A DNA stretch of 64,000 bases. Origin: Liolophura sinensis (lineage: Eukaryota > Mollusca > Polyplacophora > Chitonida > Chitonidae). The notes below the pieces were generated by a model that had not been told where the DNA came from, searched no databases, and saw only the letters and a program-made list of their open reading frames with translations. Shown here piece by piece: positions 23,241 through 38,200 of the stretch (within the stretch, counting starts at the first letter, position 1; each line of letters begins with the position of its first letter). The translations under genes and the position numbers were made by a program. Location of the stretch: assembly GCF_032854445.1 (NCBI RefSeq), contig NC_088301.1:29002402-29066401 (forward strand). The letters run 5' to 3'.

Positions 23241-26200
23241 CTACGATCAGCATATCATTTTACGACATTATACAGCTGGCATGAAATTCAAGTGTCAGTT
23301 TAGAGTCAAATATTTCTACTTTCCTGTAAAACTGTGATGATTATGTGGCCCTTTCACAACTAATGAAATGACACTAGTCTCTATGTCTTCTGCAGGCAAT
23401 AATCATGATGAACTTGTATAAATCTATCCCAATGCCATGGCCTTCTATTTTATCTGGGAGGTCTTATTTATAGTATTCTCACCACACAGCTCCATGTCTT
23501 GAATATAGTATTCCTTGAAACTAAGACTTTCAATTTCAAACATGGGCTTATCACCATCATCCGTGTATTCACAGGCAGCGATGGGCACAGGATTTAAGAG
23601 GATTGAACAAAACTGACTGAGCTGTACATGTATATAGTGCTGACTATACATAAACCTGTACAGGATACAAGTAATGTATATTAACATCAGACTATACATT
23701 GCAAAATTTAATGTCATCTTACATGAAGGCATGTAACCAGTCCTTGCACAGTCTCACACAGTACTAAACTCAGTTTGATGCTAGCAAGCTGGACCAGAGG
23801 TGAAAGCAACAGGTACTGATGAAGCCCTCTATGTAGCTCTGGACATTTGATAGGCTGAGAATCTGTGAGGAAAGGTCTTCATTGATACCCACCTCTCTGA
23901 ACACCACACACAGCTCCTACAACAAGGGAACATACATCACAAGATCACACACAGCTCCTACAACAAGGGAACATACATCACAAGATCACACACAGGTTCT
24001 ACAACAAGGGAACATACATCACACGATCACATACAGGTTCTACAACAGAGAAAAGCCACATATAACTCCTACGACAGACAAACACACCCATCAAAAAGCC
24101 ACACATAGATCCTATGACAGACAATCACACCCCTCATACAGCCGCACACAGATCCTATGACAGACAAACACATCCATCACAGTCACACGTAGATCCTACA
24201 ACAGACAAACACACCCATCATACAGCCGCACACAGATCCTATGACAGACAAACACATCCATCACAGTCACACGTAGATCCTACGGCAATCAAACAGATCC
24301 ATCACACAGCCACACATAGATCCTATGACAGACAAACACATCCATCACAGTCACACGTAGATCCTACGACAGTCAAACAGATCCATCACACAGCCACACA
24401 TTGATCCTACAACAGACAAACACATCCATCACAGTCACACGTAGATCCTACGACAGTCAAACAGATCCATCACACAGCCACACATTGATCCTACAACAGA
24501 CAAACACATCCATCATACAGCCACACATATATGTAGTTCCTCAAACAGAGAAATTGTAATGTACATTACCATACTCTGTTCAGTTGATCAAAACCATTTC
24601 AGATGACCTTTGCTCTAAAAAGCAACTTTCTGACCAATGAGGCCATGTATTCAAATTCATATACCAGTTTGTCGTCCTTCCCCTATGAAGCTACCATCGT
24701 TCATGGATATATCCTTGACAACAATCTACAATAATATTTCAATTAACATAACAGCTAAATGGAAAAAAAAATACATTTAACATACACCAAGGAATAAAAT
24801 CCTGAAAGCAAAGTGGACTTACGGCTCTGTGGTTCTGATTATCTACATGTAGCAGCATGAAGTTCTCCAGCCTACGCACATTAGCCCATGGGTTGATCAA
24901 AGCCTGTGTATCAAAAAACGATCAGCCGTTTGTAGGGTTACATGTATCCACAGCCACAACATATTTCTATATGCAAACCTTCTGCAAGCTTTATTACAGA
25001 ACCATCAAAGTTTCATCATCATAAATTTGTCAATAAAGCAAACAAGACATATATATAAACACAAGATATATATCAACATGATATATATGGAGAGAAGATG
25101 TCCTGGGATGAGATTTTCCCACTCAAAAACAGGGATGCATTCTTTCTTTTCCATGGCAAGGTTTTAGCATTTAATTTATTTAGTTACTTATTTGATTGTT
25201 GTTTTAGACGTTTACTCAAGATGTTGACTTATACAATGGAAGACAGTACTATGGATGGAGGAAACCAAGAGTGCCTTTGGAAAAACCACTGACCTTGGGC
25301 ATGCCACTTGTCTTACACAAACCTTAAACAACACAAACAGACCCACCATCAACCATTTACTGTCACCAAGCCTCCAAGAGAAGTGAGAGCAGGGGAAAGT
25401 ACCAATCCTGTGTCTAACACCGGTTTATGCCCACACCATATGTGTCAAAGCGATTGAAAGGCAGACTAAAAATACTGTCTGTTTAAGACACTTTCAATCA
25501 CCCAATACCATACATACTGATTGATACAAATACACCTAAAACTCTCCGGTAGTACGTGGGAAAGTTTGCCAGCAACCTGCGGATGATTGTGGGTTTACCC
25601 CAGGCTCAACCCGGTTTCCACCCACCATAATGCTGGCTGTCATCATATAAGTGAAATATTCTTGAGTACGGCGTAAAACACCAATCAAATAAATAAATAA
25701 ATAAAAGTCCCACTGTGCTATGACATTTAAACAATGACTGTTGTCAATATTATAGTCGATTTTTAAAACCTTATCTTATCACCTTTAGATATTGAGAACC
25801 ACAAGAAACAACTACAGAAATATGGATTCACTCTCAATACTATAAACATACATTTGATGCAGTTATTCTATTTATAGCATAAAGTATATTCCCAGTCTGC
25901 ACTGTTCCAATGCAACTCTTGGAGGAAAACTATAGTTAAATCCTCAAATATCAATCAAAATCAGCGGTACGGTTTGTGCAATGGAGTTTCAGGGGGAATA
26001 ACTCCTGCCGGCTTGTTGATAAGGTTGAAGAAGGTGAACAGTTTTCAGCTGTTTAAATTTCAAGTCCGGATGTCCGAATTACCTCCCCTTCAATCCCCAA
26101 CATTTTCAAAAATAAAAGAAAGGAAACCTTTAAACAAATGAGACGACAACATGTTGATTAGTTTGGCTTCACATAGATTGTTTCATGGGCCTTTCGTGAT

Positions 26201-29200
26201 GTGCACGGATTACACTACCTTTACACTGATGCAGTTTGAATGGGGGTTACTTTTAGGTAACACCAGTCAATCTGATATGAACGAGAGAATATCCATAAAT
26301 TTTCATGACATTATGTTTAAAATGGTTGTATCAGCAATGAGTTATCCTTTCATGTGGCCATAAAACTATTGGGTGCTTAGATTATCCTTAAGCATGTTTC
26401 TTCACACTTGAGAAGGGATGGATGCATATGAATTGCCAGAGACATCCATCATCCCAACAAAGGTTTCAAGACATGTACAAAGGTCCACTCACCACAAACT
26501 GTACCGTCCCGTCCTGGCTGTAAAACTGACGATGGTTCTGAGGGTTTTTGGTGACCAAAAGTTGAGCAAGACTGTGGTACCAAGGCAAACTCATAGTCTC
26601 CATGGCAACTAGGCGCTCGTCAAGGTTACGTAATGGCCACTTGGTTACCATTGACAACAGTTCAGAGAATTCAAGGAAGGATAGCTTGCTAAACTGCATC
26701 ACAAAAGTGAAAAGAATGATAGTAATGTTTAAAATTGCACGGAATTAAAATTAACCAGTCTGCCATACATGAATTAGACAAGTAAAATTAGGATCAGAAT
26801 GATGTGAAAAATGTACATTCACATCTTGGTTAGTTTTGCTGTGATTAAAGTTATCTGGATTTAAAGAAGCATTTAACAACCCTGTCACACACTGAAAACA
26901 AAAACTGAAAGATTTTAGATAAAATAATATGCAACTAACTGAGCTTAAAGGCGTATACTTTGGAAGGAAAACAAGTTCGTCACTCCACAAAGTACAGAAG
27001 AATTTTGCCTTGACCAGAATGTCTTTACTACTCACAAATGTTATGTTTGTCTAAATATGTTAATTACTTAAACTACATGCAAATTTCACCAAATTCTACA
27101 TATTTTGGCATTTTCCATGTGTGTCAGTATATACACACGTTCATTACAAGCTTCATGGCCATGACAATGTACCAGGCTAAGGTAAGGATGGCTGTAGCTT
27201 ACAGATTTGCTGTCGTCTGTGTCGCTGCGTTTCTTCCTCTTGCTATCCTCCTCACCACTGTCTCCGCCCCAGAATAACCTGTCCCACAGAAGGTCACGCC
27301 GACACAGGGTCATGGAGCTGTCTACCATATTCTTTATCTTCACTCTGTACAAACAGCCATTCACCAGTTGTTATATATGTTAGTTCAGATTGCATTCTGC
27401 AGTACTCAGGTCACAAAAGCTATGAAGCTAGCCAAAAAGTTTTCCCTGTCATCTTCACCTGCTTGATTCTCAACCACAGAATACAGTTTAAAAAAGATCC
27501 CTTCCTAGTTGTTCATAATTAAATTTATACGCATTACACAATTATTGATGAATTCCAATCTTAAACTTTTTGACTTTTTTTCCAGTGTAGATGTCCCACC
27601 AATGCTTGACTAGTTCCACCATTTTTTTTTTCCTATTACAAAAGCTATAACAGATTAATAATGGAATCTTTTATCTTCAGTTCTGACTGGTGTTCACACA
27701 CAAATTATTTTACAACACAACAGCTAGGTACTTGCACTTTAACCCAAAAATTATTGAACAGAAAATGTCTAATTCAGTTTTTGGTTTCACTGGCGACCAA
27801 TTAATGTTTGTACACTACAGTAAATCAATAATATTATGGAAAATTTCACCAACTAATCACCCTGCTACACAAATTTGGTGACACAAAGTTCAAGTTAAAC
27901 TTCGTGATTAACTCTAATTCACACATGGTTTTATCAACCAATCATTTTTCTGCACTACAGTTTGTACAGCAGACAGCTAGAAACGTTTGGGAAAATTCCC
28001 TGAAATTGTATGTGATTTCAATACTGTATAGAGGTAGTTAAATCTCCTCTGTACACGTATGGTAGTATACTAACTCTGCTGCCAATAATTCCTCCTTCAG
28101 CAGGGGCATCACTGGAGGCGTTTCAACATTTGAGACTCCCAGGTAATTGAGTGACTCTTGCCGTATGCCGATATGATGCCTCATGGGGTGGGTGGAGGCC
28201 ACCTCTGATGTCAATCCACTCAAATCTGTCAAACCTATAGCATGCCAGTCCACAGTCAGCATTATTATACACATAATACATACAGAATCAGCCTAATCAA
28301 CTTACTGTAGTTTAAAAGCCATACTAATGAATTTCTTATGCAATATTACTGGCAATCAGTTTCATCAACTCTATAATCAACCACTGTTTAATGCCTGTAT
28401 GTATAACTCCGATTACGGGGCAAGTTTAGATGACGGGTAGTAAGGATGGGGGTAAAGGGGACAACTTTGGCCAATTAATTATGCCACTTACATGTTAGTT
28501 AAATTCACCCATTAAATAACACACTGAAAAATGGTTAATTTAATAGCATTCTGACAACGTTATTCGCAGAGAAAACGCAAACTCTATGTTAAATGTGTCA
28601 CCTCATCACGTGAATGGTATGGACATATAAATTGTGATAGGGTATTCAATTTATTGCAAGATATCGAAGGAAAATTCATTTACTTTGGAAGTGCATAAAA
28701 TGCAGCAAATGACAACCATGTTCAAAAATGTTTTCACTGTTACAATGACCATTAGTTTCAATACATCACAAAATTCAAATCCTAAAGGAATATTTTACAC
28801 TGAACATGTAAATACATTAAGAATGTGAGGTTATATTAACCTGAATAAAAATCCATGTCAATACTGGCATATACAATATATGAGAATACCCTGATCAAAT
28901 TAAAAGTTTTATTGCTCAGGTATTTTCTAGGTTATTGTTCCGTTTAACTTGCTCCACAACCATTCACCTCATACAGTGGCTGTAAACCCTCAGATCATAG
29001 TTAACAGATGAATCAATTAGATACAAGGTTTTCTCTTTGCAGAGAAGGTTAAAATGCATATGCCATCTGTGATGACGTCATTCAGAGAATGATTTTGTAT
29101 GGTCAATAAATTGTCAATAAAATAACAACAACAAAGTAGATAAGAATTGTCCATTTGTTATACAGGTGGAAGAAGAGTGGTCAAACGCAAACATACCAGG

Positions 29201-32200
29201 CCACACAAGAAAGCATTGTCTATTTATTTCTGAATGCAAGGCCAAATTTCAAGTTTTCTGATGAGTTTGGATGGTGGTGAGCAATCTCACTAACAATGAC
29301 AATCAGTCTGTTGGCTTTATCGATGGGAACATTTTCACTCTAATGTTGAAGTATACTTACTTTCGCTATAGGGTAAGGGGCTACCACCCACAACTACAAA
29401 GTTTTTTTCTGAAATGTAAGGGATTATTCAAGTAGGGGTATCACACAATGAAGACTTTCACTAGCAGGGTAAAATTAAAAAGCAGCCACAGCAGAAATAT
29501 ACAGCTATGAAATTATCTACTATTAAAGCACTCCTCAGCACTCAATATTATTATTATTGTTATGCATGTAAACATACACATATACAGTTTTTCACTTTTT
29601 TACTTCTTTTTAAAAAAAAACTTCACAAAGACATATAATAAGACACTGCACCACTAAATTACCTAATTAATTGATTACTGTATATATGTACATCGCATAA
29701 TTAATTATGCAAATTAACTGTATTGGGCCCTTTAAACTTATTTCATAAGAGGAATGAAAATTTACAAACAGAAGTAAAACTAGCTTTTTTCAGTTTTAGA
29801 ATTAGAGGCAGAAAATCTGATCTCTGATAAAAGTTGATGCTAGTTTATTGAATATAGACCTTTAAAACTTTCTTTTACATGAGCTTGGAATTCAGTGCAT
29901 GTGACCTGTTTACTAGGCCACATAATTTCTAGATTTAGGTGCACCATAGTTCTTTAACCTTTTTGCACACTGGCAAATTGTTTATTCAAGCAGTCTGAAC
30001 ACACTATCCTGTTGAGAGTGATAAAATTATACTTTTTGGGAAGCGCTGAAATTGGTCAACCCAACCAATGTACATGTAGTTCAGTATCTAAAATATTGAA
30101 ATGGTGCATAGATCACATTTAAAGTTGCTCTTTCATATGCAAAAATGTTGAGGAATTATGGTACTGGTAACTGACTTTTTCCTTTATCTTTTACAACTGA
30201 TCAACAGGGCCTATAAGGTACAAATACAAAAACTTTTCTCGTCTCACATTCCTTAATTTAGGTTGTGGTGCTGCTTCCAATGAAAATGGGCCTATAAAAC
30301 CATCTCTTAAAGTTCCAGTCACCATGTAAGAAGATAGTCAACCCAAAACTGAATAATGTAAGCTGTAAAATTCTCCATGTACTGTATGGGTGCCTTGGGA
30401 TGAATCAAGAATAATACAATAATGTGAAAGCTACTCCATGTACCTGTTGACTGAGCTTTATTTCCTGACGACTTGAAAATGCCCAGTCTCCTGTCCAGAT
30501 GGGATCGTGGGAAGAGGTCTCGCCGGCTGGTCATGATCACGTAGAAGCGCAGTCGCAGAGCGTTTGTGTCAAACTGCTGCTCTAACTCCTGTAACATGGT
30601 GTGACCCTCAGCCACAATCACCAAGCCCACATCAAACTCTTCTATTTTGTGTCTCAAATCGTCACTCTGGTCACAGCTGATCTTGTGGAAGTTCTGACAA
30701 ACCAGAGCTTGCTGTGTCTCCTTCACCACCTCCTACAGGGCCAGGCAGATAAATCAAACATGTGAACCAGTTGGCTGACTAGACATTGTGCTGTGTACAT
30801 AAAACACAAGTGTAACACATCTGCTGAAATTTTACAAAATCTGTAAAATGAGAGTAAATAGAAAAAAGCAACGCTTCTACATTCAAAATTTAATCAGACC
30901 CTGTTCACACAGAGAATGTGTTTTGTACCAAATTTGGAAGCTCTTCCTTCAATTTTTGAGAAATCCTACCAACTAGTAATACACACACACAGGCCCAAAT
31001 GAAGATACTCCCATTACACTTGCAAAGGGGCACAACTAAACATCTCTTGAGATCATTTATGATTTTATTTTGAATAAAGATTGTCATTTTTGAAATGACC
31101 AATAAATTCAGTGAAGCAAACTATAACTTGCATCTATAGACAGTACACTTTTTCAATAAAATGTCAATGACCATTTCCTCCTGGTATTGTAAGAAATTTT
31201 CTAGAAAATCTTTAAAATTTAAAACAGCATTAAAACAGCATTAACAGGTAAAATATGCCCATTCTTATTAAAATTGTCACACAAATGTGTGAAATAAGAT
31301 CAATGGTGACAGATAAGGCACTGTGGAATTTCTTATGATCATACTAATATACATATCATATATGTGTTGTAATGTAATCATATAGCCAAGTAATAAAAAC
31401 TATTCAAAATGTTTGCACTTACATAGTCTGGCTCCATGTCCGAAGGGGAGATGATCATTTTGACAGCTTTCATGTCATAGAGTTTGGCATGTTCCACCAT
31501 GTAACTGTACAGCTGATCTCCAGAAGTATTCATATTGGTGAACATCAATGTACCTGAAAGTAACATTGTCAACTTCTTTTGGTGATGTTTTTGGTGTGGA
31601 TATTAATAGAGATATCCAGCATACTGATCAATACTTTGATTTCAACCACATGAGGAGTGAGACAAAATATACAACAAACAAACAATAGGCTTATGTGTGA
31701 GACAAGCCACAGATTGACAGACCCACATAATGGTGTAACTTCATTTCAGCTGACATACTGTTACCTTGCAATCGATACACACCTAAAACCGTCGTATTTT
31801 TTACTGTTTCGCCTCACACATCCATGTGGTTGAAATCAACAACTGGTATCTGCCTGTTAAATGGTATATGAAATGGTAAAAAACACACACACACAGACAG
31901 ACAGACAGACAGGCAAATGGGCAATCACACAAACAGACATATAGACAGACACACAGACAGCAATCACACAAACAGACACACGGACAGACAAACAGACAGA
32001 CGGCAATCACACAGACATATGGGCAGACACACGGACAAATATTTGCCAGTTATGGACTTACTCTCCCTCAGGTAGTTTCTGGAGAAGCTAGGTGGGTTGG
32101 GATGGATGTGATAGAAATCAGCCAAGAAGCCAGCCAGATTGTAGCCTGTCTTAAACTCATACTGTCTGCCTTGGATATAAGACTGGATACAGCGCAGGTG

Positions 32201-35200
32201 GAAGTCATGGGCGAAGGAATGGACATGGATCAGGTCTCTGTACTTGTCACACTCATCCACAAAGCATAGATGATGCTGAAAACAAATAGTACGTGATATG
32301 TATTTATTTACTTATTTGATTAATGTTTTACGCTGTACTCAAGAATATTTCACTTATACGACAGCGGCCAGCATAATGGTAGTAGGAAACCGGGCAGAGC
32401 CCGGGGGAAACCCACAACCTTCTCACGAATCGCCGGAGAGGAAGCCAGCATGGGCTGTACTAGAACTCACAGAGACTGCATTGATGAGAGGCTCCCGGGT
32501 CATTACGGCGCGCTAGCGCGCTAACCAACTGAGCCACGGAGGCCCCCAGTAATTTGTAAAAGATACATTTATTAATGATGTTGAAGTTCAGGGGCCAGTT
32601 GTTCAATGTGTACTAAAATTAAGCCAGACTTAAATCTTAATACCAGTCTCATCCTAATACAAAATGAATGGCCCTTTTGACTAGACTAAAGTTAATACCA
32701 AGCTTAAGTCCTAATACAATTGGCCCAGACTTGGAAGTAGCAGTTCAGAGGAATGTCATACATGAGTTGTTTCACGTATCTGCACAAAAGTATTTATTTA
32801 AAACGGTACATGGTACATTGTTGGGGATTGCCGTGGTATTTGTTCAGAGAAATTGCCGTTTTGAGAAATATCATTTTTCTTGAGTCTCTCAATAGACCAA
32901 TCTCTTCTTGTAAAAAGTGTCTGAAGGCTATATAAACATAGAAATTTACAGCATTCTTTCAGGCTAACGTAGGTAAACTTATTGGGTGCCTTTAAATTGT
33001 TTGAAAAATTACTAAATTGGTTCATTCGAACATAAATGGTAACACGAAGTAAATGTATGTGGTAAACCTATGTAGTTTGTCACTGCACTATGTGTAATGG
33101 ATAACAACAGTTTCATATAAGACCGCATCAATATCACTTACATGTATATATTAGAGAAATACATACTTTTACAAGCCTACGCTATAATTAAGGCGAATTT
33201 TCATATTTAGAAAAATTCGTCTGACATTAGTCGCTAAAACGGCGATTTCATGACTCTTGCTAAACAATGAAACCATTGTTTAAGTCAGTTACCTCCTTTG
33301 GTGTCCAAGCTATATGATCACCCAGTCTTGGCCATCTTTTGTCACTTCGGTCGCTTCATGACATCTGTGACAAAAGATGGCCTTGACTGGGCGATCATCT
33401 AGCTCGGACACCAAAACCAAAGGAGGTAACTGTAACTTACATACGAACAGACACCAAGCAATATCTGCCAACACACTAAAGCCCAGTGTATAATCTGGCC
33501 AGGCAGATACGAACCTTGTTGTGGACAACACTCTTTGTGATACAAAGATTAAATGAACTCAAAAGAGTTATCCTATAAAACTTATTAATGGAGGAATTGA
33601 AAAGGCATGTTCTCCCGATTTACACAGTTTACAAATGCCTGTAGCACGTTTTTCTAATTCCTATCCTATTATTCTAATACGTGAAATTTAGCTTCATACC
33701 TACATTTAACCCTAACAATGGCAATGCATATCCCACTATTCAAACCAACTAAAATATCTTACAGTATCTACAAGTATACTGCAGTGTCTTGCTGTCTAAT
33801 GAAAGACTTTAGACTTCACCCAGAAACAGTGATTTCATAACCACCACACCTTGGCATCTATTTCGAATGGTTCAGGTCTGCTACAAACCATGAAATAATG
33901 AAATCCTGAGAAATAAGATCAATGAAATCCTGAGACATAAGAATATTGAAATTCTGAGAAATAAGAATAATGAAATCCTGAGAAATAAGAATAATGACAT
34001 TCTGAGAAATAAGAATAATGAAATCCCGAGAAATAAGAATAATGACATTCTGAGAAATAAGAATAATGAAATCCCGAGAAATAAGAAATAAGAATAATGA
34101 AATTTTGAGAAATAAGCAAAATGAAATCCTGAAAAATAGGGATAATGATTCACTACCAATAATATGAATGATACGATTACTCTGTAAGCTGGATCATTCT
34201 ACTGCCTGGATTACAGACAAAACCACCAAAGGCACAAGTGGATGATACAGTCCTTACAAACGATTACATACGCACAATTTACAACAAAGAAAAACAAAGG
34301 CCACTATTTTATTCAGTTCTGTTTTACTCCTCTTTTTCTGTTATATTTGTTTATTTCATTTACTTGACTGTTGTTTAAGGCCATTTTGAATAATATTTCC
34401 CACATGATATGGACTAAAGGTGGTTGGAGGAAACGACAGCCTTTCAGCTGGTACCTCACAATTGTCCCGACATAAAGCCACAGTCAAACACATCATCTCA
34501 TTGGGTCAATGACTGTCACGTAGGGGTAAAAAAAAAGCTCTGTAGTTTAATACCTGGGGGTTAATACTGATGCCCAGGGGCAGCTGGATACAGTCATAGG
34601 CGAAGAGTTTGACGCAGAAGTAGACATCTCTGTAGTTGAGTTCCATGAGCATGATACCTCCTGGCAACGTCTTCTGTAAACACGTCAACATGCTTCTCTT
34701 CTTCTGCTTTTCCTCCTCCTCAGATATGTCCTCTGACCTCTTTGTGGATGACCTTGACCTTGAGAGAATATGGCCATGTGGCATATACATATAGCTAATA
34801 TTGATAACCAACTCTTTGCTATATAACCTGTATGTGATTATTATGCAATCAATCGTTTGCAATTTAATAGCACAAGAATTTTCCACTTATACAATGATGG
34901 TCAGTTACTTGGGGAGGAAACCCGAGTGTCCACCATAAACCACCAACCTCAGGCAAGCGAGTGACAATGTTTCCTACAAGTGACTTAGATATGCACACCA
35001 TATTGGTAGAAGGCAAGTGGTCTTCAACAGGCGTTAGAGTGCACAAACTGGCACCATGGATTGCTAGAGAAGTCCATCTACAAATTCCCTGTCCAAGGTT
35101 GGGTTTGAACCTGCGCCTCGTGTTCTAATGAGTGAAAGGCAAACACCTTGCCTACCATCAGGTTTCTTGGAGTGCAAAGCACTACATAACATGTGATGTG

Positions 35201-38200
35201 CACTTACAGAAGAACTGTGGGTTTTCTTGGAGTAAGAAATCACTCTGTGGTTTGGAAGGATTTCTTACCCGCGCCTGGGTGAGGCAGGTCGGGTCTGCAC
35301 CTGCATGAAGCCCATGGACTGTAGGTACTGAATGTACTGGGTGATGAAGCTGGAGCGTAGCTCCACATGCCACGGCTCCTCACTCTGCTCTTCATGATGG
35401 GCGTTGGGAGCATCTGTGGTAGGGGTGGGGGCAGACCGTCGCTTGTCATCCTGACCTTCAAACCGTTTGCCCTTCATGCTGGATACTGAGGCCCCAGAGC
35501 TATGACGAGATCTCTACAGAGACACACAGAGCCTTTGTTCTCCTTACCATGATACACTAGCTCATATGAATATCTCACTGAGACAAATCAAGACCACAGC
35601 ATTATAAGATAATCTTTAACAAACACAATAACTTCACACACTTTTGTTTCACCTATAGATAAATTCCTGTAAACTAACTATTCTACCATTAAACTTCATA
35701 AAGGGTGAGATGATTTATGTACGGGTCTGTTTTAGAAAAATGGAAGAAAGATTTACAGTAATTCCACAACAATTTGGGAAAACTATTAGCAAATTCACAT
35801 CAGTTTCTGAGAGCCTAGAAATAATTTATCATTAATATAAAAATGACCTTTTTAGCCACATACATTACCTTATTGTCATCTCATTATATGTAGTATATAT
35901 AACTATCTTATTTGATAGCAATCAAATCAACATTAGAAAGGAATGGGCAAAGTCTGGGGAAAGCCTGATGAAAACTGTTACACCCCACACACTAAATACA
36001 TCACCGTATCTAAGGGGTTATAACTCAATGAACCAAGGATGTGGTCTCATGTGCAATGACATTTTACCATTCACTGATTTATTTATTTATTTGGCTGTTG
36101 CTCAACAACAAATTAATGAATTTTTGTATTTAACTGAATGCCGTCAGTTTTCTAGGTGGAGGAAATCACCAACCTCTGACAAGTTACTGGCAAACTTTGC
36201 CTCATGTGACATATAGGTATGTACATCACAGTGGTGGCCACACCAGCATAGACAACTGATTATTATCGCAAAGGTTCCACATGCGGCGAGAGCGGAGTTT
36301 GGATTGAGGTAGTATATATTGATGCATATGAGGTCTCCATAGTAAAGCCATGGTTTGGCATGCCCTCAGATAATATGTCTTACAAAGCAAATATACCAAT
36401 TTAAAAGATCTAACCGATTTGGTATCTGTTTTCTCCAGGCTAGCTGAGGTAACAGGCACACTCTGAGGCCTCTCTACTTCACGTCTACCCATGGCTTTTC
36501 GTCTAGAGATGGGGCTCAAGAGGAGTGGGGTGGCACAGTAGTGGACGAGGCGTGAGGCATGTTTCAACACACTGAGGTAATCTTCCTGCAAATATTGTCA
36601 CATAACTTACTGAAATTTGAAAAATGCTTCCTACATCTTAGTATGAAAACCCATGTAAAATCAGCTTTGAAGATTCAGAGTACCAGGATCGAGATTGTAC
36701 TGTGCATGTTATGGTATGTTATAAGTTTTTTTTTCCTCCTCACCAATCAGAAGACAATATCTGTGATACCTGAATAATAGGCTATATCTAATACATTTAT
36801 TCTTCTATTTCTTAACCACTCCTACACTTATTCATCTGATGCATTCACATGTGTTTTAATCAAAGTGTGTTGTAAAATAGTAATAAAATTTTTTCCATTT
36901 GTCCTTAAAATGTGTCCCTTTTATTCCCCCCGAGATATTTGTAATCCATTTTTCTACTTTATAGTATTCTCACAATTTATTAAGAAAGCCAGTAATTTGT
37001 AGGGCTTGGTTTATTTTTCTACAATTAAAAATATAAATTGTAGAAAAATAAATATAAAATATATTTCTTTGCCAGTAATGTTAATACATTAAGTGCAGGT
37101 TATGGACAGTGAAATAAGGAGAAAAACATATTTGCCCAATTTTTTTCTTTTAGTTTAAAGTTATATTCCCATTTATCATGAATATGTTATTTTTCATCCG
37201 CGGGGTTTAACACGTCATAAAACAATGATTTATTTAATTCTTGTTTCATTAAAAGTTGAAAAGATATGGGAAAAGTTGGTGAGTAGTAAACAACATTTTT
37301 ATCTTTTCTATAACTTGCATCCAGGAATGTTTGTCATTATGTTATTATAGTCAAGGTATGTACCTTTAATCATAAACATTTTCTTTAATTGTAGAAATGG
37401 TATGTTATAATTAAGGGAATATAAAGTTGTCTTGACATATGCAAATACAGACCAGTATTTGTACAGTTTATTTACTTATTTATTAGATCTTTAATGCCAT
37501 ATGCAAAAACATTCACTTTATAATGCATCATGTCAGTTTTATGGCTGGAAGAAACCTGAGTGTCTGGGGTAACCAGTAACATTGATAAGTACATAAATAA
37601 CAGGCAAATTTTCCCACAGGGAAACCTACATGTGCACACCACTGCGCCACAATGGTGAAAAACAAATGGTTTTGAAACAGCCACACGAATTTCACTGACT
37701 GTTAGGAATAACCGAGGCTACATAAACAGTGAGAACAGGGGAATTTACATGTAGGATCTCATTTATTTGTATATGTACAGCTTGTAAACTGCTTGTGTAC
37801 GTACATGTATGCGAGATGTGGGCAATCTTGTGTAGGTACATGTATGCCAGATGTGGGCAATCTTGTGTAGGTACATGTATGCCAGATGTAGGCAATCTTG
37901 TGCAGGTACATGTATGCCAGATGTGGGCAATCTTGTGCAGGTACATGTATGCCAGATGTGGGCAATCATGTGCAGGTACATGTATGCCAGATGTGGGCAA
38001 TCTTGTGTAGGTACATGTATGCCAGATGTGGGCAATCTTGTGTAGGTACATGTATGCCAGATGTGGGCAATCTTGTGCAGGTACATGTATGCCAGATGTG
38101 GGCAATCATGTGCAGGTACATGTATGCCAGATGTGGGCAATCTTGTGTAGGTACATGTATGCCAGATGTGGGCAATCATGTGCAGGTACATGTATGCCAG

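Noticed and set aside
32591-32727. Possible second MITE (GGGGCCAGTTGTTCAA... AATTGGCCC)
   Set aside because: The ends are only partly inverted and no second copy was seen; not strong enough to call.
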